A DNA stretch of 64,000 bases from Streptomyces sp. CGMCC 4.7035 (GCF_031583065.1 NZ_CP134053.1:5683001-5747000), one strand, 5' to 3'. Numbered from the stretch's first letter, positions 27,098 through 36,471 are shown. The notes: generated by a model not told the origin, from the letters alone. Numbers and translations: made by a program.

Positions 27098-28621
27098 GTG
27101 CCCCATGAAGTCGATCAGTCATTCCTGGCACTTCCCCTACGCGCCCTGGCCGACGCCGCACTGGCCCGCGCGCGGGCGCTGGGGGCCGAGCACGCGGACT
27201 TCCGGTTCGAGCGGGTGCGCAGCGCCGCGTGGCGGCTGCGCGACGGCAAGCCCTCGGGCTCGTCGGACACGACCGACCTGGGGTACGCGGTGCGGGTCGT
27301 GCACGGCGGGACCTGGGGGTTCGCCTCGGGAGTCGATCTCACCCTGGACGCCGCCGCCAAGGTCGCGTCGCAGGCCGTGGCGATGGCCAAGCTGTCGGCG
27401 CAGGTGATCAGGGCGGCGGGGTCCGAGGAGCGGGTGGAGCTGGCGGACGAGCCGGTGCACGCCGAGAGGACGTGGGTCTCGTCGTACGACATCGATCCCT
27501 TCACCGTGCCCGACGAGGAGAAGACGGGGCTGCTGGCGGACTGGAGCGCGCGGCTGCTCGCGGCCGACGGCGTCAACCACGTGGACGCCTCCCTGCTGAC
27601 CGTCCACGAGAACAAGTTCTACGCCGACACCGCGGGGACCGTGACCACCCAGCAGCGCGTGCGGCTGCACCCGCAGCTCACCGCCGTCTCGGTGGACGAG
27701 TCCACGGGCGAGTTCGACTCGATGCGTACCCTGGCGCCGCCGGTCGGCCGCGGCTGGGAGTACCTGACGGGCACCGGCTGGGACTGGGACTCCGAGCTGG
27801 AGCGGATCCCGGGACTGCTGGCCGAGAAGATGCGCGCGCCGAGCGTCGAGGCGGGCGTGTACGACCTGGTGGTCGACCCGTCCAACCTGTGGCTGACGAT
27901 TCACGAGTCCATCGGACACGCCACCGAGCTGGACCGGGCGCTCGGGTACGAGGCCGCGTACGCGGGCACGTCCTTCGCCACCTTCGACAAGCTGGGCAAG
28001 CTGAGGTACGGCTCCGAGCTGATGAACGTCACCGGTGACCGCACCGCCGAGCACGGCCTGGCGACCATCGGGTACGACGACGAGGGCGTCGAGGGCCAGT
28101 CCTGGGACCTCGTCAAGGACGGCAAGCTGGTGGGCTACCAGTTGGACCGGCGCATCGCGAGGCTGACCGGGTTCGAGCGGTCCAACGGGTGCGCGTACGC
28201 CGACTCGCCCTCGCATGTGCCGGTGCAGCGCATGGCCAACGTGTCGCTCCAGCCGGATCCGGCCGGGCTGTCCACCGAGGACCTGATCGGCGGGGTGGAC
28301 CGCGGGATCTATGTCGTCGGCGACCGCTCGTGGTCGATCGACATGCAAAGGTACAACTTTCAATTTACCGGGCAACGGTTCTTCAAGATCGAGAACGGGC
28401 GGATCACCGGCCAGGTGCGCGATGTCGCCTACCAGGCGACGACCACCGACTTCTGGGGCTCCATGGCGGCCGTCGGCGGTCCGCAGACGTACGTCCTCGG
28501 CGGCGCCTTCAACTGCGGCAAGGCCCAGCCGGGTCAGGTCGCGGCCGTCTCCCACGGCTGCCCGTCGGCCCTCTTCAAGGGCGTCAACATCCTTAACACC
28601 ACACAGGAGGCCGGTCGATGA
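27098..28621 (+). CDS. tldD: TldD metalloprotease subunit
   Basis: This is the catalytic half of the TldD/TldE zinc protease, which trims peptides such as modified natural products and microcins in other bacteria. It has 507 residues. The zinc-binding motif is HESIGHATELD (HExxxH), with a further cysteine/histidine region near the C-terminus (FNCGKAQPGQ, SHGCP). The GTG start has few alternatives. It overlaps tldE by ATGA. At 28343-28378 a short run uses CAA and TTT codons that are rare in this genome. Confidence 0.95.
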   Translation: MPHEVDQSFLALPLRALADAALARARALGAEHADFRFERVRSAAWRLRDGKPSGSSDTTDLGYAVRVVHGGTWGFASGVDLTLDAAAKVASQAVAMAKLSAQVIRAAGSEERVELADEPVHAERTWVSSYDIDPFTVPDEEKTGLLADWSARLLAADGVNHVDASLLTVHENKFYADTAGTVTTQQRVRLHPQLTAVSVDESTGEFDSMRTLAPPVGRGWEYLTGTGWDWDSELERIPGLLAEKMRAPSVEAGVYDLVVDPSNLWLTIHESIGHATELDRALGYEAAYAGTSFATFDKLGKLRYGSELMNVTGDRTAEHGLATIGYDDEGVEGQSWDLVKDGKLVGYQLDRRIARLTGFERSNGCAYADSPSHVPVQRMANVSLQPDPAGLSTEDLIGGVDRGIYVVGDRSWSIDMQRYNFQFTGQRFFKIENGRITGQVRDVAYQATTTDFWGSMAAVGGPQTYVLGGAFNCGKAQPGQVAAVSHGCPSALFKGVNILNTTQEAGR

Positions 28622-30012
28622 GCGCCCGTACGAACAAGCCGCACGAGATCGTCGAGCGGGCCCTCGAACTGTCCCGCGCGGACGGGTGTGTCGTCATCGC
28701 CGACGAGCACTCCACCGCCAATCTGCGGTGGGCGGGCAACGCGCTGACCACGAACGGCGTCACGCGCGGGCGCACCCTCACCGTCATCGCGACCGTCGAC
28801 GGCAAGGAGGGCACGGCGTCCGGGGTCGTCTCCCGCTCGGCCGTCACCGCCGACGAACTGGAGTCGCTCGTACGGGCCGCGGAGGCCGCCGCCCACGGGG
28901 CGGGGCCCGCCGAGGACGCGCAGCCGCTGGTGACGGGGGTGCCGGAGTCCCCGGACTTCACCGACGCGCCGACCGAGACCTCGTCCGCCGTCTTCACGGA
29001 CTTCGCGCCGGCGCTCGGCGAGTCGTTCGCACGCGCGCGTGCGGGCGGCCGCGAGCTGTACGGCTTCGCCAACCACGAACTCGTCTCGACGTACGTCGGC
29101 ACGTCGACCGGGCTGCGCCTGCGCCACGACCAGCCCAACGGCACGCTGGAGCTCAACGCCAAGTCGCCGGACCGTACGCGCTCCGCTTGGGCGGGGCGGT
29201 CGACCCGGGACTTCAAGGACGTCGACCCGGCGGCGCTGGACGCGGAGCTGGCGCAGCGGCTGGCGTGGGCGGAGCGCAGGGTCGAACTGCCCGCGGGCCG
29301 GTACGAGACGCTGCTCCCGCCGACCGCGGTCGCGGACCTGCTGATCTACCAGATGTGGTCGGCGTCGGCCCGGGACGCGGCCGAGGGCCGCACGGTCTTC
29401 AGCAAGCCCGGCGGCGGCACGCGCCTCGGCGAGAAGCTCTCCGAACTGCCGCTGACTCTGCGCAGCGACCCGTACGAGCCCGGCCTGGAGACCGCGCCCT
29501 TCGTCATCGCGCACGCCTCCGGCGACGACGCGTCGGTGTTCGACAACGGACTGCCGCTGAAGGCCACCGAGTGGATCACCGAGGGTGAGCTGAGCCATCT
29601 GACGAGCACCCGGCACAGCGCGGGCCTCACCGGCCTCCCGCTCGCGCCCACCATCGGGAACCTGATCCTGGACGGCGGCACCGACCGGTCCCTGGAGGAG
29701 ATGGTCGCGAACACCGAGCGCGGCCTCCTGTTGACCTGCCTCTGGTACATCCGCGAGGTCGACCCGGCGACCCTGCTGCTCACCGGCCTGACCCGGGACG
29801 GCGTCTACCTCGTCGAGAACGGCGAGGTCACCGGCGAGGTCAACAACTTCCGGTTCAACGAGTCGCCGGTCGACCTGCTGGGGCGGGCGACGGAGGCAGG
29901 GCTCACGGAAAAGACGCTGCCGAGGGAGTGGAGCGACTGGTTCACTAGGGCTGCGATGCCCGCCCTGAGGGTGCCGGACTTCAATATGAGCTCTGTCAGT
30001 CAGGGCGTATAA
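28618..30012 (+). CDS. tldE: TldE/PmbA metalloprotease partner
   Basis: This 464-residue inactive-fold partner of TldD completes the peptide tunnel of the heterodimer and lacks the HExxxH motif. Features include the family N-terminal segment NLRWAGNALTTNGVT and the C-terminal VENGEVTGEVNNFRFNESP. It is coupled to tldD by an ATGA overlap. The substrate in Streptomyces is not known from this context; no peptide natural-product genes lie beside it. Confidence 0.93.
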   Translation: MSARTNKPHEIVERALELSRADGCVVIADEHSTANLRWAGNALTTNGVTRGRTLTVIATVDGKEGTASGVVSRSAVTADELESLVRAAEAAAHGAGPAEDAQPLVTGVPESPDFTDAPTETSSAVFTDFAPALGESFARARAGGRELYGFANHELVSTYVGTSTGLRLRHDQPNGTLELNAKSPDRTRSAWAGRSTRDFKDVDPAALDAELAQRLAWAERRVELPAGRYETLLPPTAVADLLIYQMWSASARDAAEGRTVFSKPGGGTRLGEKLSELPLTLRSDPYEPGLETAPFVIAHASGDDASVFDNGLPLKATEWITEGELSHLTSTRHSAGLTGLPLAPTIGNLILDGGTDRSLEEMVANTERGLLLTCLWYIREVDPATLLLTGLTRDGVYLVENGEVTGEVNNFRFNESPVDLLGRATEAGLTEKTLPREWSDWFTRAAMPALRVPDFNMSSVSQGV

Positions 30013-30069
30013 CCTCGTAGCCGGTAGTCGTTCGACTGCCTGAAGATCATCCAAGGAGATACGAGAACC

Positions 30070-31338
30070 GTGACGGACATCGTCGACGAGCTGAAGTGGC
30101 GCGGGCTGTTCGCCCTGTCCACTGATGAAGACGCTTTGCGGAAGGCGCTCGCGGACGGCCCCGTCACGTTCTATTGCGGCTTCGACCCGACCGCGCCGTC
30201 CCTGCACGTGGGCCACCTGGTGCAGGTGCTCACGGTGCGCCGGCTCCAGCAGGCCGGCCACCGGCCGCTGGCGCTGGTGGGCGGCGCCACCGGTCTGATC
30301 GGCGACCCGCGCCCGACCGCGGAGCGCACGCTGAACGCCCCGGAGACCGTGGCCGGCTGGGTCGAGAAGCTGCGCCGCCAGATCGAGCCGTTCCTGTCCT
30401 TCGAGGGTGAGAACGCGGCCGTCATGGTCAACAACCTCGACTGGACCCAGGGACTGAGCGCGATCGAGTTCCTCCGGGACATCGGCAAGCACTTCCGCGT
30501 CAACAAGATGCTTACGAAAGACTCCGTCGCCCGGCGCCTGGAGTCCGACCAGGGCATCAGCTACACGGAGTTCAGCTACCAGATCCTTCAGGGCATGGAC
30601 TTCCTCCAGCTCTACCGGAGGTACGGCTGCACGCTCCAGCAGGGCGGCAGCGACCAGTGGGGCAACCTCACGGCGGGCCTGGACCTGATCCACAGGCTGG
30701 AGCCGGACGCCACCGTGCACGCCCTGGCGACGCCGCTGATGACGAAGGCGGACGGCACCAAGTTCGGCAAGACCGAGGGCGGCGCCATCTGGCTCGACCC
30801 GGAGATGACGACGCCGTACGCGTTCTACCAGTTCTGGCTGAACGTGGACGACCGGGACATCTCGAAGTACATGCGGATCCTGTCCTTCAAGTCCCGCGAG
30901 GAGCTGGAGGAGCTGGAGCAGCAGACCGAGGAGCGTCCGCAGGCCCGGGCCGCGCAGCGCGCGCTGGCCGAGGAGCTGACGACGCTGGTGCACGGAGCCG
31001 ACCAGACGGCCGCCGTGATCGGCGCGTCCAAGGCCCTGTTCGGCCAGGGCGAGCTCACGGAGCTGGACGACAGGACCCTGGCTGCGGCTCTCTCCGAGGT
31101 GCCGCACATCAAGGTCGCCGACCTCGGTCCGGTCGTGGACCTCTTCGCGGAGGTCGGCCTGGTGGCCAGCAAGTCCGCCGCGCGGCGCACGGTGAAGGAG
31201 GGCGGCGCCTACGTGAACAACGTCAAGGTGACCGCCGAGGACGCCGTCCCCGCCAAGGAGGACCTGCTGCACGGGCGCTGGCTGGTGCTGCGCCGGGGCA
31301 AGAAGAACCTGGCCGCGGTCGAGGTCACGGAGGGCTGA
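30070..31338 (+). CDS. tyrS: Tyrosyl-tRNA synthetase
   Basis: This class Ic synthetase charges tRNA-Tyr. It has 422 residues. The HIGH-type motif is HVGH (near residue 48), the KMSKS-type motif is KFGKT, and the tyrosine-recognition segments YQILQGMD and GGSDQWGN are present. A C-terminal S4 RNA-binding domain begins about [13 protein letters not shown]. The GTG start follows AAGGAGAT. It has its own hairpin terminator downstream. I see no T-box in the 57-base leader. Confidence 0.97.
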   Translation: MTDIVDELKWRGLFALSTDEDALRKALADGPVTFYCGFDPTAPSLHVGHLVQVLTVRRLQQAGHRPLALVGGATGLIGDPRPTAERTLNAPETVAGWVEKLRRQIEPFLSFEGENAAVMVNNLDWTQGLSAIEFLRDIGKHFRVNKMLTKDSVARRLESDQGISYTEFSYQILQGMDFLQLYRRYGCTLQQGGSDQWGNLTAGLDLIHRLEPDATVHALATPLMTKADGTKFGKTEGGAIWLDPEMTTPYAFYQFWLNVDDRDISKYMRILSFKSREELEELEQQTEERPQARAAQRALAEELTTLVHGADQTAAVIGASKALFGQGELTELDDRTLAAALSEVPHIKVADLGPVVDLFAEVGLVASKSAARRTVKEGGAYVNNVKVTAEDAVPAKEDLLHGRWLVLRRGKKNLAAVEVTEG

Positions 31339-31372
31339 GAGGTACGAGGTACTCCCGTACCCACTGGCTGGG

Positions 31373-31404
31373 AAGGGGGCGGTCCCGGGAAGGGCCGTCC
31401 CCTT
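31373..31404 (+). terminator. Hairpin terminator after tyrS
   Basis: AAGGGGGCGG at 31373-31382 pairs with CCGTCCCCTT at 31395-31404, with one G-U pair, and T bases follow. It lies between tyrS and the convergent GlsB-like gene, 35 bases after the tyrS stop. Confidence 0.7.
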
Positions 31405-31429
31405 TCGGGTAGTCCCCTTCCGGGCACCA

Positions 31430-31705
31430 TCAGGCCCTCTCTCTGCCGCGCTTCGTCGATGTGTACGCCATCTCGCCCAGGAAGACGAGGACGATCGCGG
31501 CGGCGAGCTGGAGGCCGTGGCGGCCCCAGTCGATGCCCCGGGTCTCCGCGATGCCGAGGCCGCGGGCGATCGCGTTGCCCGCGATGCCGCCGATCATGCC
31601 CATGATGGTGGTCAGCCAGAGCGGGCTGTGCTGTTTGCCCGGCAGAATCAGCTTGGCGAGCAGACCCAGCACGAATCCGACGATGATCGCCCACAACCAG
31701 CCCAT
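31430..31705 (-). CDS. GlsB/YeaQ/YmgE-family membrane protein
   Basis: This 91-residue protein has three hydrophobic helices (WLWAIIVGFVLGLLAKLIL; TTIMGMIGGIAGNAIARGL; LQLAAAIVLVFLGEMAY) and the family motif GKQHSPLW between the first two. This family of small, often stress-induced membrane proteins is sometimes called transglycosylase-associated, although no enzyme activity is established. It is a monocistronic minus-strand gene converging on tyrS. Confidence 0.88.
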   Translation of the reverse strand: MGWLWAIIVGFVLGLLAKLILPGKQHSPLWLTTIMGMIGGIAGNAIARGLGIAETRGIDWGRHGLQLAAAIVLVFLGEMAYTSTKRGRERA

Positions 31706-31949
31706 GACTGCCTCCTCGTACGGCTCGACGTGAGCAGTACGCCCAGTCTCGGATTGTCGGCCCTACGGCGCATGTCGGGTACACCCGTACGCGGTAGCGC
31801 GCAGTGCGTTCGCCCAGGCAGGAGGTGCCCCGGTCTCGAAGGCGACGGAGGCGCGGCGTAACGTGGTATGTGTCCGGGCCCGGCGGCCGGCCGGGAACGG
31901 AACAGGTACGGGCCGGGGAGAGTCCGAGGCAAACGGGTGGTGGAATGTG

Positions 31950-32417
31950 ATGCGGAAGCTGCACAACGGCGGTAACGCCCAGGTGTTCCGGATCACGGGT
32001 GCCCGGCAGGGCCTCGCGGACGATGTACGTGGCCGCCAGCGCCGCTACGTGATCTCGATGAGCGTACGCACGGTCTCGGTGATCCTCGCGGCCACCCTGT
32101 GGAATGTCGAGCGGCCCGTCGCCATCGTCGCGCTGGTCCTGGGGGCCACCCTCCCCTATATCGCCGTCGTCATCGCCAACGCCGGACGGGAGAACGCGCC
32201 GTCGCTCCCGTCGAGCTTCATCAACGTCCCCACCCGCCCGATGATCGCGCCGCCGCACGAGAAGGGCACCTCCTCTGCATGGGGGTCCCCCCGCTCGAGC
32301 GAAGCCGAGAGTGGGGGAGAAGCCAGGAGCGGGACAGGCACCGCGGAATCCGTCCCGGAAGACGCCCCGGCGGAGCCGGCGGCGGGGATCCGGAGCGAGC
32401 CGGGCGGCCGGAGCTGA
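31950..32417 (+). CDS. DUF3099 membrane protein
   Basis: This 155-residue protein has a DUF3099 core at about 10-80: FRITGARQGLADDVRGRQRRY, then two hydrophobic helices. The C-terminal half is disordered. ATG 31950 is preferred because upstream codons are non-coding in character. Codons at 32278-32319 (residues about 110-124) come from a palindromic repeat also found elsewhere in the window, inserted in frame. Function is unknown. Confidence 0.78.
   Translation: MRKLHNGGNAQVFRITGARQGLADDVRGRQRRYVISMSVRTVSVILAATLWNVERPVAIVALVLGATLPYIAVVIANAGRENAPSLPSSFINVPTRPMIAPPHEKGTSSAWGSPRSSEAESGGEARSGTGTAESVPEDAPAEPAAGIRSEPGGRS
32278..32319. repeat. Palindromic GC-rich repeat copy inside the DUF3099 gene
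   Basis: The unit GGGGGTCCCCCCGCTCGAGC continuing to GAGAGTGGGGGAG folds on itself (CCCCC with GGGGG, CTCG with CGAG). Related copies are at 56088-56130 and 56139-56173, and a degenerate one is at 11105-11143. It adds residues SAWGSPRSSEAESGG to the disordered tail without breaking frame. Confidence 0.8.
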
Positions 32418-32623
32418 CCACGGCGGATCGCCGGGACGCGGAATCGGACCCCGCACCAAGCTCAGGAAAAGCTCAGATCAATCATGTTGTTCCAGTGCCG
32501 GGTACCGGGTTACCCGTGACATACTTCGTACGCGCTCCGCATCCCCCGTCGGAGCGACAGACCGACGCCGGGCAGCTCCCCCCGTGGCTGCTCGGCGTCG
32601 CCTTTGATGAACACGCTAGGGTC

Positions 32624-32905
32624 GTGGATGTGATTGGCCCTGATCCCGATTCCCCGATGTGCTCCGCCAAGGGCTGCCGTGCGGACGCCGAGTGGGTGCT
32701 CGCCTGGAACAACCCGAAGCTGCATACGCCGGATCGCCGCAAGACGTGGCTGGCGTGCGAGGAGCACCGCGAGTATCTGTCGAAGTTCCTGAGCGTACGA
32801 GGGTTCCTGAAGGACGTCGTCAGGCTGGAGGACTGGGAGTCTCCCGAAAAGTCCCCCGAAAGGCCCGCCGAAAAGTCCCCGGAAAGCGGCCCGTCAACGG
32901 GCTGA
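32624..32905 (+). CDS. Small Cys/His protein, unknown function
   Basis: This is a 93-residue protein. Cysteines in MCSAKGC and the pair in ACEEH could bind one zinc; between them is a conserved-looking core WVLAWNNPKLHTPDRRKTW. Relatives are sometimes labelled acetone carboxylase without basis I can see. A TAGGGT -10 box at 32617-32622 suggests a leaderless mRNA, so the true start may be the GTG at 32630. The tail is Pro/Glu/Ser-rich with KSPE repeats, and the last codons overlap a 15-bp repeat. Confidence 0.75.
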   Translation: MDVIGPDPDSPMCSAKGCRADAEWVLAWNNPKLHTPDRRKTWLACEEHREYLSKFLSVRGFLKDVVRLEDWESPEKSPERPAEKSPESGPSTG

Positions 32906-32966
32906 GCCACCGTCCGCTCGTCAACGGGCCGAGTCCCCCTCCCCCGCTCGTCAACGGGCCGAGTCA
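32892..32966. repeat. Three copies of CGTCAACGGGCYGAG
   Basis: This 15-base word occurs at 32892, 32919 and 32949 with spacings of 27 and 30 bases. The first overlaps the end of the small Cys/His gene and the last touches the moaA stop, so the array makes up the convergent intergenic space. Confidence 0.85.
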
Positions 32967-33953
32967 GCCTCCGATCGCCGACATCGGCCGCTCGGGCTGC
33001 AGGAACGACGGGTCGTCCAGCCCCGACCCGGCCTTCTTGCCCCACATGGCGAGTCGCCAGATGCGGGCGATCTCCTCGTCGGGGGCGCCGGAGCGCAGGG
33101 CGCCGCGCAGGTCGGTCTCCTCGGTGGCGAACAGGCAGGTGCGTATCTGGCCGTCGGCCGTCAGCCGCGTACGGTCGCAGGCCGCGCAGAACGGACGGGT
33201 GACCGAGGCGATCACGCCGACACGGTGCGGGCCGCCGTCGACGATCCAGCGCTCGGCCGGGGCGGAGCCGCGCTCGTCGGCACCCTCGGGGGCCAGTTCG
33301 AAGCGCGTGCGCAGCGAGGCCAGGATGTCCCCGGCGGTGACCATGCCCTCGCGCTTCCAGCCGTGCTGGGCGTCCAGGGGCATCTGCTCGATGAAACGCA
33401 GCTCGTAGTCGTGCTCGACGGCCCAGGCGAGCAGGTCCGGGGCCTCGTCCTCGTTCAGGCCCGGCATCAGGACGGTGTTGACCTTGACGGGGGTCAGGCC
33501 CGCCTCGCGGGCGGCGTGGAGACCCTCGATGACGTCCTTGTGGCGGTCCCGGCGGGTGAGAGCCTTGAAGACCTCCGGGCGCAGGGTGTCCAGCGAGACG
33601 TTCACCCGGTCCAGCCCCGCCGCCTTCAGGGCCGTCGCCGTGCGCCTGAGGCCTATGCCGTTCGTGGTCAGGGACATCTGGGGGCGGGGGGCCAACGCGG
33701 CGACCCGCTCCACGATGCCGACCAGGCCGGGACGGAGCAGGGGCTCGCCGCCGGTGAAGCGCACCTCCTTGATACCCAGGGAGGTGACCGCGATGTCGAT
33801 CAGGCGGACGATCTCGTCATCCGTCAGCAGGTCCGGCTTGGACAGCCACTGCAGGCCCTCCTCGGGCATGCAGTAGGTGCACCTCAAATTGCACCGGTCG
33901 GTCAACGAGACCCTCAGGTCGGTGGCCACCCGGCCGTAGGTGTCGATGAGCAC
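32964..33953 (-). CDS. moaA: GTP 3',8-cyclase (molybdenum cofactor)
   Basis: This radical-SAM enzyme, with MoaC, turns GTP into cyclic pyranopterin phosphate. It has 329 residues. The N-terminal cluster motif is CNLRCTYC, and the C-terminal cluster cysteines are in FCAACDRTRL and IRTCLF. RFTGGEPLLRP is the family SAM segment. The usual C-terminal GG tail is present (AIGG). The GTG start follows GGGAGGGGG. No other Mo-cofactor gene is adjacent. Confidence 0.95.
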   Translation of the reverse strand: MLIDTYGRVATDLRVSLTDRCNLRCTYCMPEEGLQWLSKPDLLTDDEIVRLIDIAVTSLGIKEVRFTGGEPLLRPGLVGIVERVAALAPRPQMSLTTNGIGLRRTATALKAAGLDRVNVSLDTLRPEVFKALTRRDRHKDVIEGLHAAREAGLTPVKVNTVLMPGLNEDEAPDLLAWAVEHDYELRFIEQMPLDAQHGWKREGMVTAGDILASLRTRFELAPEGADERGSAPAERWIVDGGPHRVGVIASVTRPFCAACDRTRLTADGQIRTCLFATEETDLRGALRSGAPDEEIARIWRLAMWGKKAGSGLDDPSFLQPERPMSAIGG

Positions 33954-34126
33954 GTGGGCCCCCTCCCTCGTCGCGGATCACATGTTTTCCGTCACCTGCG
34001 AGCCTACGTGACACCACCGACATCGACAGTGGCCGGATCCCACGAAGGTTCCCGCACGTACGCCGCGGCCGCGCCGTAGATCCCTACGACGCGGCCGCCG
34101 GTGCGAGCGGGGCCCCGCGAGATCAG

Positions 34127-35746
34127 TCAGTGCGCCCCGGTTCCGGTCAGGGACCGCACCTCCAGCTCCGCGTACTTGCCGGCGTCCGCCTCCTCCTTCG
34201 ACAGGAGCGTGCCGAGCCAGCCCAGCAGGAAGCCGACCGGGATGGAGATGATGCCCGGGTTCTCCAGCGGGAACCAGTGGAAGTCGGCGTCCGGGAACAT
34301 CGACGTCGGCTTGCCCGAGACGACCGGCGAGAACAGCACCAGCCCGACCGCGGTGACCAGACCTCCGTAGATCGACCACAGCGCGCCCTGGGTGGTGAAC
34401 CGCTTCCAGAAGAGGCTGTAGAGGATCGTCGGCAGATTCGCGGAGGCGGCGACCGCGAAGGCGAGGGCGACCAGGCCCGCCACGTTCAGGTCGCGGGCGA
34501 GGGCGCCCAGGGCGATGGAGACGGCGCCGATGCCGACCGTCGCCCAGCGGGCCGCGTTCACCTCTTGCTTCTCGTCGGCCTGGCCCTTCTTGATGACGTT
34601 CGCGTAGATGTCGTGCGCGAACGAGGAGGACGAGGCCAGGGTCAGGCCCGCGACGACCGCGAGGATGGTGGCGAAGGCGACCGCCGAGATGGTGGCCAGC
34701 AGGATCGCGCCCCAGTTGGAGTCGACGCCTCCCAGGTGCAGGGCGAGCAGGGGTGCGGCCGTGTTGCCCGCCTTGTTGGAGGCGATGATCTCCTCCGGCT
34801 TGATCAGCGCGGCGGCGCCGAAGCCGAGGGCGAGGGTCATCAGATAGAAGGTTCCGATGAGGCCGATCGCCCAGTTCACGGACTTCCGGGCGGCCTTGGC
34901 GGTGGGGACCGTGTAGAAGCGGATCAGGATGTGCGGCAGGCCCGCGGTGCCGAGGACCAGGGCGATGCCGAGCGAGATGAAGTCCAGCTTGGTCGTGCCG
35001 GTCGCGCCGTACTTCAGGCCCGGCTCCAGGAAGGGAGCGCCCTTGCCGCTGTTGGTGGCGGCCTTGCCGAGCAGGTCCGAGATGTTGAAGTGGAACTTCA
35101 GCAGCACCAGGAAGGTCAGCAGCAGGGCGCCCGCGATCAGCAGGACCGCCTTGACCATCTGCACCCAGGTGGTGCCCTTCATACCGCCGATGGTGACGTA
35201 CACGATCATCAGGACGCCGACGAGGGCGACGATGCCGATCTTGCCGCCGTCGCTGGTGATGCCGAGCAGCAGCGAGACCAGGACGCCGGCACCCGCCATC
35301 TGGGCGAGCAGGTAGAAGATCGACACGACGATGGTGGAGGTGCCGGCGGCCGTCCGGACCGGGCGCTGGCGCATGCGGTACGCCAGCACGTCGCCCATCG
35401 TGTAGCGGCCGGAGTTGCGCAGCGGCTCCGCGACCAGGAGCAGCGCCACCAGCCAGGCGACCAGGAAGCCGATGGAGTACAGGAAGCCGTCGTACCCGAA
35501 GAGGGCGATCGCGCCCGCGATGCCGAGGAAGGACGCGGCGGACATGTAGTCGCCGGAGACGGCGAGGCCGTTCTGGAAGGCGGTGAACTGGCGGCCGCCC
35601 GCGTAGAAGTCGGCGGCGCTCCTGGTCTGGCGGCCGGCCCAGACGGTGATGACGAGGGTCGCGGCGACGAACACCGCGAACAGGGTGATGATCAGCGGCC
35701 GGTGCTTGCTCGCCTCACCGGCGGCCAGAACGAGTGCCGGGCTCAT
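34127..35746 (-). CDS. actP: Cation/acetate symporter (SSS family)
   Basis: This 539-residue sodium:solute symporter of the ActP type has about 13 membrane helices and takes up acetate and similar short acids. Family marks are AADFYAGGRQFTAFQNGLAVSGDYMSAASFLG near the start and PHILIRFYTVP. The start at 35746 overlaps the stop of the DUF485 gene (ATGA), the same pairing as E. coli yjcH-actP. The frame extends upstream but lies inside DUF485. Confidence 0.92.
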   Translation of the reverse strand: MSPALVLAAGEASKHRPLIITLFAVFVAATLVITVWAGRQTRSAADFYAGGRQFTAFQNGLAVSGDYMSAASFLGIAGAIALFGYDGFLYSIGFLVAWLVALLLVAEPLRNSGRYTMGDVLAYRMRQRPVRTAAGTSTIVVSIFYLLAQMAGAGVLVSLLLGITSDGGKIGIVALVGVLMIVYVTIGGMKGTTWVQMVKAVLLIAGALLLTFLVLLKFHFNISDLLGKAATNSGKGAPFLEPGLKYGATGTTKLDFISLGIALVLGTAGLPHILIRFYTVPTAKAARKSVNWAIGLIGTFYLMTLALGFGAAALIKPEEIIASNKAGNTAAPLLALHLGGVDSNWGAILLATISAVAFATILAVVAGLTLASSSSFAHDIYANVIKKGQADEKQEVNAARWATVGIGAVSIALGALARDLNVAGLVALAFAVAASANLPTILYSLFWKRFTTQGALWSIYGGLVTAVGLVLFSPVVSGKPTSMFPDADFHWFPLENPGIISIPVGFLLGWLGTLLSKEEADAGKYAELEVRSLTGTGAH

Positions 35747-36099
35747 GCGTCGCCCTCCATCCGGGACTTGATGGCCTCCGCCTTGGGGTCGAGCTTCGCG
35801 GCGGCGTGCCGTGAGTACCACCAGGCGATCAGGAACGTGGTGAGGAACTGGGCGAGACCGAGCACCAGGGCGACGTTGACGTTGCCGAAGAGCTTGGTTC
35901 CCATGAAGTCGCCCGCGTAGTTCGACAGCAGGACGAAGACGAGGTACCAGGCGATGAACGCCACGGTCAGCGGGAAGGCGAACGAGCGGTAGGAGCGGCG
36001 CAGTTCACCGAATTCGGCGCTCTCCTGGACCGCGGTGAACTCCTCGGTGGACGGAAGGCTGTGTTCGGTCCTGGATGGGGGAGGTGCGTCGGTTGCCAC
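35743..36099 (-). CDS. DUF485 membrane protein (YjcH-like)
   Basis: This 118-residue protein has two transmembrane helices (FPLTVAFIAWYLVFVLLSNYAG and VALVLGLAQFLTTFLIAWWY). It precedes and overlaps the acetate symporter. In E. coli the equivalent yjcH-actP genes follow acs and are activated by CRP. Its role is unproven, probably supporting the symporter. The GTG start has GAGGAGA upstream. A CRP-like site lies about 100 bases upstream. Confidence 0.9.
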   Translation of the reverse strand: MATDAPPPSRTEHSLPSTEEFTAVQESAEFGELRRSYRSFAFPLTVAFIAWYLVFVLLSNYAGDFMGTKLFGNVNVALVLGLAQFLTTFLIAWWYSRHAAAKLDPKAEAIKSRMEGDA

Positions 36100-36199
36100 G
36101 GTGTCTCCTCGCGTTGCGGGTGCGGTGACGACGGTGGTCGGCGGCGCTGGGGCTTCGCCGACGGGCGGGACGAGTACGGCCGTACGGTTCCGATCTGAC

Positions 36200-36215
36200 A
36201 GTGACGTGGATCACA
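36200..36215. promoter_or_regulatory. CRP-type binding site upstream of the acetate-uptake operon
   Basis: AGTGACGTGGATCACA fits TGTGA-N6-TCACA at nine of ten positions with exact GTGA/TCAC half-sites. It lies about 108 bases before the DUF485 start, in the 372-base gap 36100-36471. The rest of the gap holds a GTACGGCCGTAC palindrome (about 36175-36187) and the promoter region of the first subtilase. Confidence 0.6.
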
Positions 36216-36471
36216 GAACCAGGTGCGACGGTAGTGCTCCGGTCCGTGATCCGACAGGGGGCCTCGATCGTCCTGGGTGCTCCCTGCCCAAGGTCACGGC
36301 GCCGCGCGTGGACCGGTTCAACTCCCTTGGTTTCTTTCGTACCTCGTTGCGGGAAGTCATTGCTGGCCAGCCGGGTCGCCGGATAGTTTCACCCTGCACC
36401 ACCCGTCATGTACCTGCCGGACGCCAACCGCGTTCCGGCTCGTTCACGTTTCCGGATGATGTGGAGACCCC

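Noticed and set aside
28534-31272. A 912-codon open frame on the minus strand across tldE and tyrS
   Set aside because: It is the antisense shadow of two well-supported genes; GC-rich third positions keep this frame open, and it has no domain-like sequence or ribosome site.
32624-32905. Annotation as an acetone carboxylase subunit
   Set aside because: A 93-residue Cys/His protein has none of the domains of that enzyme; the label seems inherited.
34130-35920. A 596-codon plus-strand frame opposite actP
   Set aside because: It is a shadow rich in Gly, Asp and Arg; the minus strand encodes a complete symporter.
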